A stretch of DNA of 64,000 nucleotides from Vulcanimicrobiota bacterium (GCA_003140855.1 PLLF01000065.1:1-64000), one strand, 5' to 3'. Positions 1 to 10,180 are shown, counted from the first letter of the stretch. Notes: generated by a model not told the origin, from the letters alone. Translations and numbers: made by a program.

Positions 1-822
1 GGATACGGCTGCGAAGATCCGCGCGTCACGTTCATACCGGCGCTCGATCAGTACGTGATGGCGTACACCGCTTTCGGGCCGCAAGGTCCGCGGATTGCCA
101 TTGCGACGTCTAAAGACGGCTACAGCTGGCAACGCGTAGGAAAATTGGTGTTCGACAAACCCGGCATGCACATCGGCGACGACAAAGACGCGGCATTTTT
201 TCCGGAGCCGGTGCGATCTCCGGCGGGCGTGACGTCGCTCGCGTTTTACCATCGTCCGATGCTTCATCTCTCGGCGGTCGACGGCCGAGCCTCGATTCCG
301 ATCATCGAGCGCATGCCGTACAACGACCGGGAATCGATCCGCATCGGGTACATCCCGCTCGAGCCTGCATTGAAAGATCGCGAAAAGTTACTCGATGTTT
401 GCGAAAGCGAACTGGTGTTGGCGCCCGACGGGAACTGGGGCTCGCTCAAAGTCGGGTGCGGCACGCCGCCCTTGCGCATCGACGAAGGCTGGATGTCGAT
501 CTTCCACGGAGTCGACGTGATCGGCGAAGGCGCGCGGCCCAAACTGCGATACGCTGCGGGTCTTATGATCCACGACTTGCAGGACATCCAGAAGATCGTG
601 TATCGATCGGCGAAGCCGATTCTGAGACCGGAAGACGAGTCGGAGCTGCACGGCATCGTCGACAACGTCGTTTTTCCGACCGCGACCGATCCGCGCCCCG
701 ATCTCGGAGCGCGCGTATTCGATTTTTACTATGGTATGGCCGACTGGTCGATCGGAGCGGGCCGTTTGATGCTCGGAGGAGGCCCGGGCACGCAGCGCGA
801 GTCGGCCGAAAGCGCTGCTTAG
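1..822 (+). CDS. GH130-like glycosidase / mannoside phosphorylase family, 5' truncated by window edge
   Basis: Frame is open from base 1 (GYGCEDPRVTFIPALDQYVMAYTAFGPQGPRIAIATSKDGYSW...); GCEDPR and AFFPEPV motifs fit the GH130 five-bladed propeller. Confidence 0.8.
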   Translation, partial: GYGCEDPRVTFIPALDQYVMAYTAFGPQGPRIAIATSKDGYSWQRVGKLVFDKPGMHIGDDKDAAFFPEPVRSPAGVTSLAFYHRPMLHLSAVDGRASIPIIERMPYNDRESIRIGYIPLEPALKDREKLLDVCESELVLAPDGNWGSLKVGCGTPPLRIDEGWMSIFHGVDVIGEGARPKLRYAAGLMIHDLQDIQKIVYRSAKPILRPEDESELHGIVDNVVFPTATDPRPDLGARVFDFYYGMADWSIGAGRLMLGGGPGTQRESAESAA

Positions 823-862
823 GTTCTATGCGATCTCGGCGGCGATCGTTCTTACGATTGCA

Positions 863-1303
863 GTGATCGTCGCCGGTTACGCCAACCGCGATCCGATCAA
901 GTTGAAGATCGCTTCGGTGTACGTTCCGGTTCCGCCCAAAGCCGCGCAAGCCGATCTGGCCACGCGCCGGCGCGAACACGCTTTGGGCGTGGCTGCGCCG
1001 TGGGTGCTGTCGGCGCTCCCGGAGTGTTTGCGGCAAACGTTCGAAGGATTCGGCTCGCACGCGTACGTCAGCTCGCTCCTTCCTTCGGGTTATGCGATCC
1101 AGCCGTCCGGAACGCAGCTGCAGTTCGGCGACTGCAGCGTCGTCGCGCGCGAAAAAGACGTTTTGGTGCGCCGCGGCCAAGATAGGTTTTATGTTCCGGC
1201 TCCCGCACAGCTCTTCAAAAAAGGTTCTTCCATCGCGCTGATGCACGAGGCCGGCGCGCGCGTAACCCTGCGCATCTACGAACCGGCGACCTCCAAGCTG
1301 TAA
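863..1303 (+). CDS. hypothetical protein, possibly membrane-anchored
   Basis: ORF with GTG start; in-frame upstream codons encode a hydrophobic stretch (FYAISAAIVLTIAVIVAGY), so the start is uncertain; ends abutting prfC. Confidence 0.55.
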   Translation: MIVAGYANRDPIKLKIASVYVPVPPKAAQADLATRRREHALGVAAPWVLSALPECLRQTFEGFGSHAYVSSLLPSGYAIQPSGTQLQFGDCSVVAREKDVLVRRGQDRFYVPAPAQLFKKGSSIALMHEAGARVTLRIYEPATSKL

Positions 1304-2958
1304 TGAGCGACCTGGCATGCGAAGTGCGCACGCGGCGCACGTTCGCGATCATTTCACATCCCGACGCCGGCAAGACGACCCTGACGGAAAAATTGCTGCT
1401 CTATGGCGGCGCCATACAAACCGCCGGGCAGGTTTCGGCGCGGCGGGCACAACGCGCCGCCACTAGCGATTGGATGGAGCTCGAAAAGCAGCGCGGAATT
1501 TCGATCACGTCGACGGTTTTGCAGTTCGAGTACGGCGGCTGCACCGTGAATTTGCTCGACACGCCCGGCCACCAAGACTTCGGCGAAGACACCTATCGCA
1601 CGCTGCTGGCCGCCGACAGCGCGGTGATGCTGATCGATGCCGCCAAAGGCGTCGAGCCGCAAACCAAAAAATTGTTCGCGATCTGCCGCGCGCGCCGCGT
1701 TCCGCTCTTGACGTTCATCAACAAGATGGATCGCCCCAGCCGCGACCCGCTCGAACTGCTCGACGAACTCGAGAACGTCTTGGGCATCGGCGTCTTTCCA
1801 ATGAACTGGCCGCTCGGCAACGGCCCGTCCTTCAAGGGCGTCTTCGATCGCGCCACGCAGCGCGTGCACCTGTTCGAACGCGCCACGCACGGATCCAAGC
1901 GCGCGAACGTTCAGGTTACCGGCGTCGACGATCCGCAGATTCGCGAACTGCTCGACGACCGGTCGTACGGCCAGTTCCTCGAGGAGATCGAACTGCTCGA
2001 AGGTGCGGGCGCCGAGTTTGACGCGGGCGCCATGCTGCGCGGCGACGTCTCGCCGGTCTTTTTTGGAAGCGCCGTGACCAATTTCGGAGTGCAGCTTTTC
2101 CTCGACGATTTCATAAAGCTGGCTCCCTCGCCCACGCCACGCCGCGTTGTTGACGGGGGTCAAGAGTGTCATGGTGAGCCTGTCGAACCACGCCCGAGCG
2201 AAGTCGAGGGCCGCATGATCGACCCCACTTCCGATCAATTCACCGGGTTTGTGTTCAAGATCCAAGCGAACATGGATCCGCGCCACCGCGATCGCGTGGC
2301 GTTCGTCCGTATTTGCTCGGGGCGGTTCGAGCGCGACATGACGGTGCGCAACGGCCGCACCGGAAAAGACGTGCGGTTGTCGCGCGCGATGCGGTTGTTT
2401 GCGAGCGAGCGCGAGTCGCTCGAGGTCGCCTACGCCGGCGACGTGGTCGGCTTGGCTAACCCCGGCGTGTTCGCGATAGGAGATTCGTTGAGTGAGGGCA
2501 AGCCGGTTCTGTTCGAGCGATTTCCGGCTTTTGCGCCCGAGCACTTCGCGCAAGTGCGCAGCGTCGACGCGGCGAGCTACAAGTCATTCGGCAAGGGGAT
2601 CGCGCAGTTACGTGAAGAGGGAGCGATTCAAGTGATGTATCCGCTGGGATCGATGCGCACCGAACCGGTCCTGGCAGCCGTGGGCGAGCTGCAGTTCGAG
2701 GTGGTGAAGCATCGCCTCGAATCGGAATACAATGTCAAGACGCTCTTTACGAAGCTGCCGTTTTCCATCGCGCGCCGCGTCCAAGGCGATTCGGAAAGCG
2801 TGCGCGCCGCGCAATTGCCTTCGAGCGCCAAACTTCTGGAGGATTGGGACGGAGCTCCGGTAGCGCTTTTCGAGTCGGATTGGAGCGTGCGTCTGGCCGA
2901 AGAGTGGAATCCCAAGTTGCGTTTTGTGGAGTTCGCAGGTGAAGGCGCCGTCGTTTAG
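1303..2958 (+). CDS. prfC: peptide chain release factor 3
   Basis: GTPase motifs HPDAGKTTLTEKLL, DTPGHQDF, NKMDR and the RF3-characteristic FTGFVFKIQANMDPRHRDRVAF. Confidence 0.95.
   Translation: MSDLACEVRTRRTFAIISHPDAGKTTLTEKLLLYGGAIQTAGQVSARRAQRAATSDWMELEKQRGISITSTVLQFEYGGCTVNLLDTPGHQDFGEDTYRTLLAADSAVMLIDAAKGVEPQTKKLFAICRARRVPLLTFINKMDRPSRDPLELLDELENVLGIGVFPMNWPLGNGPSFKGVFDRATQRVHLFERATHGSKRANVQVTGVDDPQIRELLDDRSYGQFLEEIELLEGAGAEFDAGAMLRGDVSPVFFGSAVTNFGVQLFLDDFIKLAPSPTPRRVVDGGQECHGEPVEPRPSEVEGRMIDPTSDQFTGFVFKIQANMDPRHRDRVAFVRICSGRFERDMTVRNGRTGKDVRLSRAMRLFASERESLEVAYAGDVVGLANPGVFAIGDSLSEGKPVLFERFPAFAPEHFAQVRSVDAASYKSFGKGIAQLREEGAIQVMYPLGSMRTEPVLAAVGELQFEVVKHRLESEYNVKTLFTKLPFSIARRVQGDSESVRAAQLPSSAKLLEDWDGAPVALFESDWSVRLAEEWNPKLRFVEFAGEGAVV
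2167..2212. repeat. REP-like dispersed repeat, copy 1 (inside prfC)
   Basis: TGTCATGGTGAGCCTGTCGAACCACGCCCGAGCGAAGTCGAGGGCC; resembles the copies at 28329 and 49566. Confidence 0.7.
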
Positions 2959-3892
2959 CTCGGTCCAAGCCGCCGCAGAACGTTTGCGCGGCGTGGCGCA
3001 CCGCACACCCGTGCTGACATCGCGTACGCTCGACGAGCTCGTGGGCAGTTCCGTATTTCTCAAGTGCGAGAACTTTCAACGCATGGGCGCCTTCAAGTTT
3101 CGCGGAGCGTACAATCGCATCGTACAGCTCGATGCACAAGCGCGCGCGCGCGGCGTCGTGGCGTTTTCCAGCGGCAATCACGCGCAAGGCGTCGCGCTTG
3201 CCTGCAAGCTGCTCGGCATTCCCGCAACGATCGTCATGCCGTCGGATGCGCCGGCTTCAAAAACTGCCGCGACGCGCGATCTGGGAGCCGAGATCGTTAC
3301 CTACGATCGGCACAAATCGCATCGCGCGGAGATCGCGCAAGAGCTATGCAAGGGCGGCGCGACGCTGGTCCCGCCGTTCGACGATCCGGAGATCGTCGCC
3401 GGCGCTGGAACTGCAGCTCTGGAGTTGCTGGCGGACGTTCCCGACATAGACGTCATCGTGACACCGGTCGGCGGAGGTGGGCTGCTTTCGGGAACGGCCT
3501 TAGCTGCGCACGGCATCAACTCGGCGATCGACCTCCACGGAGTGGAACCCGAGGCGGGCAACGATTTTCAGCAGTCGCTCGAACGCGGGGAAATCGTGCA
3601 GACCGACGTTCCGAAGACGATCGCCGATGGCTTACAAACGACAGCGCCCGGCGAAATCACGTTTCCGATCGTGCGCAGCCACGTGAAATCGATCGTAACG
3701 GTGAGCGACGGCCAACTGTGCGAGGCGATGCGCTTCGCCTTCGAGCGCATGAAGATCGTCATCGAGCCTAGCGGCGCAGCCGCGCTTGCGGCAGTCATGC
3801 AACGGAAGCTGCCGGCGCAGGGCAAGCGCATAGGCATCGTCATCAGCGGCGGTAATATCGACGCCGGCAGATTCGCGTCGCTTACTGCGTAA
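2924..3892 (+). CDS. threonine/serine dehydratase family PLP enzyme
   Basis: FKFRGAYN PLP-lysine motif, SSGNHAQG, VGGGGLLSG; start may be GTG 2939. Confidence 0.9.
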   Translation: MWSSQVKAPSFSSVQAAAERLRGVAHRTPVLTSRTLDELVGSSVFLKCENFQRMGAFKFRGAYNRIVQLDAQARARGVVAFSSGNHAQGVALACKLLGIPATIVMPSDAPASKTAATRDLGAEIVTYDRHKSHRAEIAQELCKGGATLVPPFDDPEIVAGAGTAALELLADVPDIDVIVTPVGGGGLLSGTALAAHGINSAIDLHGVEPEAGNDFQQSLERGEIVQTDVPKTIADGLQTTAPGEITFPIVRSHVKSIVTVSDGQLCEAMRFAFERMKIVIEPSGAAALAAVMQRKLPAQGKRIGIVISGGNIDAGRFASLTA

Positions 3893-3901
3893 CCGCTGAA
3901 G

Positions 3902-4480
3902 TTACGGTTTGCGGCCCATCGAATAGAACTCATCGTTCGGACGCATGTCCATGAGCCCAGCCATGCGGTTTGAAAAACCGAAGAACGCGGCAATCGCGGC
4001 GATATCCCAAATGTCGTCGTCGCTGAAACCGGCCAAGTGCATTTCGTCGATCTCGTGTTCGGTTGCCGCGAAACCCGGCTCGTTCACGCGCGACGCAAAC
4101 TCCAGCATAGCGCGCAACCTTATCGGCAGCTTCGCAGTGCGCCAGTTGTTGGCGATTTGTTCGGCGAGAATCGGATCTTTGCTGAGAACGCGCAGGGCAG
4201 CACCATGCGCGACCATGCAATACTGACAGCGGTTTTCGGACGAAACGGCGACGACGATCGCCTCGCGCTCGACACGGCTGAGGTTTCCGGGACCTTTCAT
4301 TAGCACGTCGTGGTACGCCATGAAAGCGCGGAAGTGTTCGGGCCGCCTAGCGTACGCGCGAAAAACGTTTGGGACGAATCCCAATTTTTCGCGATTCTTC
4401 GCGTAGACTTCGGCTATATCGGCGGGCAGATCGCTTTCTGCCGGTTCGCCGAAGCGCGATATGGCGTTACCGTGGGCCAT
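3902..4480 (-). CDS. peroxidase-related / AhpD-like carboxymuconolactone decarboxylase family protein
   Basis: SSENRCQYCMVAHGAAL (CxxC...H) motif typical of AhpD-like proteins. Confidence 0.85.
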   Translation of the reverse strand: MAHGNAISRFGEPAESDLPADIAEVYAKNREKLGFVPNVFRAYARRPEHFRAFMAYHDVLMKGPGNLSRVEREAIVVAVSSENRCQYCMVAHGAALRVLSKDPILAEQIANNWRTAKLPIRLRAMLEFASRVNEPGFAATEHEIDEMHLAGFSDDDIWDIAAIAAFFGFSNRMAGLMDMRPNDEFYSMGRKP

Positions 4481-7460
4481 TTAGATCGCGATCGACGACA
4501 TTTACCGCCGCGATCGCTTGCGGCGTGGGCGCGGCGTCCGCGGATTCGACCACGTCCAGCAGCGAAGCGAGCTGATCGTTGTCGCCGCCGTAACGTTGCG
4601 CGGCGGCAGTGTCTTTGCGCGCCGTTGCCTGCTGCATCCGGGCATAGCTGACTCCCATGAGGCTTGTGATTCGCATCGCTAGTGTAAACTGCGAGCGGAG
4701 GGCAGGCATGCCAATCGTTACGCGCGGATCCATTTTCAGTTGTAGCGTGGCGCTTTGGGTCCTGGTCATCCCGTTGACGGACAGCTTTACCGTATACGTG
4801 CCGGGCAGCGCGAGTGCGCCTTGCGGCACCGGCGGCGTGTCGTGCACGATCGCCGAGATCGGATAGTCATACGAAACAGCCGGAGGATACGAGTAGCGGT
4901 AATCCCACGTGAATCGATGCGCGCCCGCGGTGGTCGACGGAATTTGCGACGGGCGAACCCAGTATGCCGGCACGCGAAGCGCGGGAACGATTGGGTCGCT
5001 TTTTCCGGTGCTGGACCATTCGCGCACCAGATTTCCCACCGAGTCGTAAACTCCGACGCTCACCGCGCCGTGCACGTCCTGCGGTAAATAATAATCGATG
5101 ATCGCGCCGTCCGGCGGATTCTTGCCGGCGGGTTCCTCCGGCGGAAGGGGCGTGTCGGTCCACGTGTCGCGCCGCACGCGATACGCTGTTTGGGCGACAA
5201 ATAAACACGGGCAGATCGGTGGCGCAATGAAGTCCGTTCCGGTCTTGCGTTCTTCTGCGAATACTGCAGCTACCTCGCGGAGCGGTGCGATGTCGTCGAG
5301 AATCCAAAACGAGCGCCCGTGCGTTCCCGCGACGAGATCGTCGCCGTGGATAACGAGATCGCGAATCGAAGTGGACGGCAGGTTAAGCTGCAGCGATTGC
5401 CACCTCGTCCCGTCGTCGTAGGAAAAATAGACCGTGTTCTCGGTTCCCGCAAAGAGCAGGCCGCGCTGTTTGGGATCTTCGCGCACCGTGTCGACCGGCG
5501 CGTTGTCCGGCAAGTCGCTGTTCAAAAGCTCCCAGTGCGCGCCGAAGTCGTGCGTGCGGTAGATGTACGGATGCATGTCGTCCAGACGCAAGCGCGTGAC
5601 GGCAACATATGCCGTTCCGCGATCGAAATGAGATGAATCGATTTGCGAGATTTTCGACCACGAACCCGACGCCGCGGCTAGACCCGGCGGCGAAACGTTA
5701 CTCCAATGCTTGCCGCCATCGCGCGTCAGCCAAATCCATCCATCGTCGGTGCCAGCCCACAAAAGATTCTTGTCGATGTATGACGGCGCCAAACTGTAAA
5801 CGACGCCGCGATGGACGCCTTGCGCCAGCGGGCTTTGCGTAAACGGTCCGAGGTTGGCCGGGACGCCCGGGTCCGCGCGCGTGAGATCGGGACTGATGGT
5901 CCGCCAGTGCCGTCCGCCGTCGGTCGTCGCAAAGACGACGTTCGATCCCAAGTAGAGCGTCCGATTGTCGGCGCGGCTGAAAACGAGCGGATTGGTTCGG
6001 TTGTAGCGGTACTTCCCGCGTTCGTAACTGGGCGAGACGTCCTGCGTCTGCTGCAGCGTCTCGTCGTAACGCGAGACAACGCCGCCACCCGCGCCGTAAA
6101 TGATCGTCGGATGCAGCGGATCGGGCGCGACGTAGCCGTACTCCGACGCGCCGACCGGATGCCAGTAGCGAATCCAAATCGCGCCGTCGTCGCTGCGGCT
6201 GGGCACTTCCGCGCTGCCGCTCTCCTGTTGGCCGCCGAACACGCGGTACGGAAAGCGATCGTCGGTGATGACGTGATAGAACTGCGCCGTCGGCTGGTTG
6301 TACCACGAGCTCCACGTCCGGCCATAGTTTACTGAAAGCGTTGCGCCTTGATCGCAGCCGAGCAGAATGATGTTGCGATCGCCGGGATCGATCCAGACGG
6401 TGTGGTAATCGTCTCCGCCGGGCGCGCCCTTGAACCCAATCCACGTTTTTCCGGCATCGGCCGAGCGGTAGGTCTGCGTATTCGCTGCAAATACAACATC
6501 GCGATCGGACGGATCGACGGCGAGTCCCGAAAAATCGTCCCCGCGCCCGCACACGCGCGATTCGGAGCTCGCTTGGATCCAGCTCGCACCGGCGTCGCTT
6601 GTACGATAAATCCCGCACCCCTTATCGTCGTTCACCCATGCGTACAGTCTTTGCGAATCTCCCGGCGCAATTGCCAAACCGATGCGGCCTACGTTTGCGG
6701 GAAGGCCGGTGCGCAGCTGCGTCCAGGTCGTGCCGCCGTCCGCCGATTTATAGAGTCCGCCGTCTTGGAAGAGCTGCAGAATATCGCGCAAGCGCCACGG
6801 CGGATTGCGTGAAGCCCACAACGCGGCGTAAACGATATTGGGATTTCGCGGATCGATCAGGACGGTAGCCGCGCCGGTGTTTTCATCTTTGCCCAGCACT
6901 TTTTGCCAGGACTGACCGCCGTCGGTGCTGCGGTAAAGGCCGCGCTCGTCGTTCGGCCCGTACGGGTGCCCTAAAACAGCGGCGAAGACGCGATTGGGAT
7001 TGCGCGGATCGATTGCGATGCCGGCGATCTGCCGCCCGTCGCGTAAGCCAAGATGCACCCAAGTCGCGCCGGCGTCGGTCGATTTGTAAATCCCGTCGCC
7101 AACGGAAAGATCGGGACGGCGCAAACCTTCGCCCGAACCGGCGTACAAGATATTCGGGTCGCTTGGCGCGACGGCGAGCGCGCCGATCGAGCCGGTGTAT
7201 TGCCCATCGAAGATTGGATCCCACGTGCGTCCGTAGTCGGTGCTCTTCCAAATCCCGCCGTCGGTCGCGGCCATGTAATAGGTTCCACGCTGCGACGGAA
7301 CGCCGGAGACTGCGACCGTGCGGCCTCCGCGAAACGGACCGATCATCCGCCACTGGAGTGCGCCGTAATATGCGGCCGGAACGGTTTGCGCATGCGCCAG
7401 GAAGGTCGTTCCGACGGCGAGCGCGGCAAGCGCGGCCGCGAATAAGAACGCGCGGATCAT
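4467..7460 (-). CDS. secreted BNR/VPS10-type beta-propeller protein
   Basis: 997 aa, signal peptide, repeated G-x-[WL]-[KR]-[ST]-[TS]-D-x-G-x-[TS]-W motifs. Confidence 0.85.
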   Translation of the reverse strand: MIRAFLFAAALAALAVGTTFLAHAQTVPAAYYGALQWRMIGPFRGGRTVAVSGVPSQRGTYYMAATDGGIWKSTDYGRTWDPIFDGQYTGSIGALAVAPSDPNILYAGSGEGLRRPDLSVGDGIYKSTDAGATWVHLGLRDGRQIAGIAIDPRNPNRVFAAVLGHPYGPNDERGLYRSTDGGQSWQKVLGKDENTGAATVLIDPRNPNIVYAALWASRNPPWRLRDILQLFQDGGLYKSADGGTTWTQLRTGLPANVGRIGLAIAPGDSQRLYAWVNDDKGCGIYRTSDAGASWIQASSESRVCGRGDDFSGLAVDPSDRDVVFAANTQTYRSADAGKTWIGFKGAPGGDDYHTVWIDPGDRNIILLGCDQGATLSVNYGRTWSSWYNQPTAQFYHVITDDRFPYRVFGGQQESGSAEVPSRSDDGAIWIRYWHPVGASEYGYVAPDPLHPTIIYGAGGGVVSRYDETLQQTQDVSPSYERGKYRYNRTNPLVFSRADNRTLYLGSNVVFATTDGGRHWRTISPDLTRADPGVPANLGPFTQSPLAQGVHRGVVYSLAPSYIDKNLLWAGTDDGWIWLTRDGGKHWSNVSPPGLAAASGSWSKISQIDSSHFDRGTAYVAVTRLRLDDMHPYIYRTHDFGAHWELLNSDLPDNAPVDTVREDPKQRGLLFAGTENTVYFSYDDGTRWQSLQLNLPSTSIRDLVIHGDDLVAGTHGRSFWILDDIAPLREVAAVFAEERKTGTDFIAPPICPCLFVAQTAYRVRRDTWTDTPLPPEEPAGKNPPDGAIIDYYLPQDVHGAVSVGVYDSVGNLVREWSSTGKSDPIVPALRVPAYWVRPSQIPSTTAGAHRFTWDYRYSYPPAVSYDYPISAIVHDTPPVPQGALALPGTYTVKLSVNGMTRTQSATLQLKMDPRVTIGMPALRSQFTLAMRITSLMGVSYARMQQATARKDTAAAQRYGGDNDQLASLLDVVESADAAPTPQAIAAVNVVDRDLNGPR

Positions 7461-8134
7461 CTACGGAGCGAGTTTTTTTTGCGGTGTTTCGGCTGGAAGG
7501 GCGGTCCGATTTTCAGCACTTTGTCGCGCGGGAGATCCTTGTTTACGTCGTCGCAGCCGATCGGCGAGAAGTCGCGGCAGTCCGCCGGGCGGCCTTCGTA
7601 TATTCCGCAGTAAAAGCGTCCGGGGCGCGATTCCTTGAGGAACACGCATTGATCCGCGATGTCGTCGGTGACTTTTCGCAGATAGCCCAGATGATATCCA
7701 TCGGCCGAGGTGCGTTTGACGACGTATTCGTCGAGCACTTCCTGCGAGGTCATATGCAAGTGCGCCGCGATGCGGTCGACGTCGGCACGGCTCACGAAAG
7801 GTTCGTAGCCGCTGCAGCATTCGGCGCAGCCCGGCGGGCAGGCGACGTTCTCGGGCAAATCCCGCAGGTGCTTGCGCGCCAATTCGATCACGTGAGCGAC
7901 GGCCGCAACGAACTCGGGATCTTCGTTATATTTGTAGATCCACTCGCGTTCGATGTTCTCGCTCGAGTTGTAGTAGTGGTTGATCGTTTGGTTGTAGGTG
8001 ATCGTAATGTGCTCTAGATCGATCTCGATGTCTTGGACTCGTTCCATCGGCGTCGTATCGAGCATCTCCGGATGCGTGGGTTGTCCGGTTTCGAGCGTGA
8101 ACTTTTTCAGGGCGGTCAAATCGATGGTAGTCAT
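7457..8134 (-). CDS. YkgJ-type cysteine cluster protein
   Basis: CPPGCAECCSGYEP ... CVFLKE ... CGIYEGRPADCRDFSPIGC. Confidence 0.85.
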   Translation of the reverse strand: MTTIDLTALKKFTLETGQPTHPEMLDTTPMERVQDIEIDLEHITITYNQTINHYYNSSENIEREWIYKYNEDPEFVAAVAHVIELARKHLRDLPENVACPPGCAECCSGYEPFVSRADVDRIAAHLHMTSQEVLDEYVVKRTSADGYHLGYLRKVTDDIADQCVFLKESRPGRFYCGIYEGRPADCRDFSPIGCDDVNKDLPRDKVLKIGPPFQPKHRKKNSLRR

Positions 8135-8191
8135 ATCGCCGGAGTTATTCGACGGAGGTTTTTTAAGGCCCCGGCGAGAGAAGCATAAACA

Positions 8192-9142
8192 GTGCGCACA
8201 GCTATCGGTGTCGACCTCGGAGGCTCACACGTTACCGCCGGAATCATCGGCGAAGACGGCGCGATCCTCGGCCAGTTCGAGCAGGACATCGAAGACCGCT
8301 CCTTCGACGCGGTCGTCGCTTCGCTGCAAACCGTCGTAGACAACGCGCTCAAGGACGGCAAGGCAAAGGACGCGATCGGAATCGGCGTGGGCTCGCCGGG
8401 CAATATCGACCCTCGCAGCGGCGCCGTCTTGTATTCGCCCAATCTCTTGTGGACGAACGCTCCGCTGGGCGAGCGTCTGCGCAAGCGCTATCCGCTGCCG
8501 GTCTTCGTCGCCAACGACGCGCGCTGCGCGACGCTCGGCGAGCACACGTTCGGAAGCGGGAAAGACACGCAAGACTTCGTGCTGCTGACGATCGGTACGG
8601 GAATCGGCGGCGGCATCGTTTCGGGCGGAAGGCTGCTGATCGGCAACCGCGCGGGCGCGGGCGAAATCGGCCACCACCAAATACGCCCGACCGACGGCTT
8701 TATCTGCGGATGCGGAAAAACCGGATGCTTTGAAGCGCAAGCCTCCGGCACTGGACTCATTCGGCACGCCTTTGTGATCGCGCCCTCGTTTCCGCGCAGC
8801 CAACTGCTCGAACGCGAACGCGACAAGCTCGGATCGAAAGCGATCAGGCGCGGCGCGCAAGCCGGCGACGCGCACGCCTCGGCCGCGTGGCGCAATTTTG
8901 CCGCCGATCTCGCGCTCGGACTTGCAAACATCATCGCTTTTGTAAATCCGGAAGTGATCGCGCTGGGCGGCGGCGTCAGCAGCGCGGGCGACTTCATGCT
9001 CGACTCGGTGCGAGCTCACGTTGACGAATTGACCACGATGGTCCCGCGCGGCACGACCAGGCTCGAGATCGCGAAGCTCGGCAACGACGCCGGCCAAGTA
9101 GGCGCCGCAAAAATGGCATTCCAAGGCGGCCTCACACCCTGA
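8192..9142 (+). CDS. ROK family sugar kinase (glucokinase-like)
   Basis: GVDLGGSHV, GTGIGGGIV, GEIGHHQI and CGCGKTGCFEA zinc motif. Confidence 0.92.
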   Translation: MRTAIGVDLGGSHVTAGIIGEDGAILGQFEQDIEDRSFDAVVASLQTVVDNALKDGKAKDAIGIGVGSPGNIDPRSGAVLYSPNLLWTNAPLGERLRKRYPLPVFVANDARCATLGEHTFGSGKDTQDFVLLTIGTGIGGGIVSGGRLLIGNRAGAGEIGHHQIRPTDGFICGCGKTGCFEAQASGTGLIRHAFVIAPSFPRSQLLERERDKLGSKAIRRGAQAGDAHASAAWRNFAADLALGLANIIAFVNPEVIALGGGVSSAGDFMLDSVRAHVDELTTMVPRGTTRLEIAKLGNDAGQVGAAKMAFQGGLTP

Positions 9143-9156
9143 AAGTTTTCGCCGTT

Positions 9157-9600
9157 TTGTATCTCTCCATGCTAGCGGTGAAGCTCCCGTTCGGCCTGAC
9201 GCCGGAAATCATCAAGATGATCATGACGCCGCTGAAAGGCCATCCGGCCGCGATGCCGGCAGACACGGTTCCCTTCGAAGGCTGCGTTCCGGCGATGGGT
9301 TACCACTATGCCAAGCCCAAGGACTTTCCGTTCGGGCCATTCTACGGTTACTACAACGGTAAAGCGGTGTTCACCGAAGTGATGATCGACAAGCGATCGT
9401 TCGAGCAGGGAAAGAGTTGGAACGATCTTCTGAAACCGCTGCCGGGATACGCGATCGATCACGTTGACATTTGGTTCGAACCGTATGGCCATCCGGGCTA
9501 CCGGCTCGCGCACTACGACCTGCACGCATGGTACGTTCCGCATCGCGTGCACATGAGGTTCTGCGGAAATGCCACCGGGAAGCGGCCAGCTTACCTATAG
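9157..9600 (+). CDS. TTHB210-like (DUF5602-like) domain protein, copy 1
   Basis: Strongly similar to the next ORF (GYHYAKPxxFPFGPxYGYYNGKAxFTEVM); family name is my recollection. Confidence 0.6.
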   Translation: MYLSMLAVKLPFGLTPEIIKMIMTPLKGHPAAMPADTVPFEGCVPAMGYHYAKPKDFPFGPFYGYYNGKAVFTEVMIDKRSFEQGKSWNDLLKPLPGYAIDHVDIWFEPYGHPGYRLAHYDLHAWYVPHRVHMRFCGNATGKRPAYL

Positions 9601-9660
9601 CGCTCAGAATGACAAAGTGATTTGTTGCTGAACCTGCCCCTTGCAATGGAGGTTGCATAA

Positions 9661-10179
9661 GTGAAAAAACGCGCTTTTCTTTTGGGTCTTTCGCTCGCTG
9701 CCGCCGCGAGCTTGCTGGCAGCGACGCCGGCTCCTAAAGCACCGCCGACGGGTAAACTTCCGCCGGGAATGACGCCCGCGATCCTTCAGATGATGATGAC
9801 GCTGCCCAAAGGGCCGCATCCGTCCGTTATGCCGGCCGGTACCGTGCCGGTTTCGGGGTGCATTCCGACGATGGGCTATCACTATGCCAAGCCGGGAAAT
9901 TTCCCGTTCGGCCCGGTCTACGGCTACTACAACGGCAAAGCGACGTTCACCGAAGTGATGGTCGACAAGGCGCAATTCACGAAGGGCGCGAGCTGGGACG
10001 AGGTTCTAAAGCCGCTGCCCGGCTACAAGATCGATCACGTCGACATCTGGTATGAATCGCACGGGCATCCTGGTTACACGATTCCGCACTACGACATCCA
10101 CGCGTGGTACATTCCGCACAGCGCGCACATGACGTTCTGCGGCAACACGTCCGGGAAGCGCCCCGCGTTCTTGATGTAA
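9661..10179 (+). CDS. secreted TTHB210-like (DUF5602-like) domain protein, copy 2
   Basis: Signal peptide MKKRAFLLGLSLAAAASLLAATPA then the same domain as copy 1. Confidence 0.65.
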   Translation: MKKRAFLLGLSLAAAASLLAATPAPKAPPTGKLPPGMTPAILQMMMTLPKGPHPSVMPAGTVPVSGCIPTMGYHYAKPGNFPFGPVYGYYNGKATFTEVMVDKAQFTKGASWDEVLKPLPGYKIDHVDIWYESHGHPGYTIPHYDIHAWYIPHSAHMTFCGNTSGKRPAFLM

Positions 10180-10180
10180 A

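Noticed and set aside
1354-2553. 399-aa minus-strand ORF opposite prfC
   Set aside because: Low-complexity Arg/Ala-rich shadow translation of a well-supported gene in GC-rich DNA.
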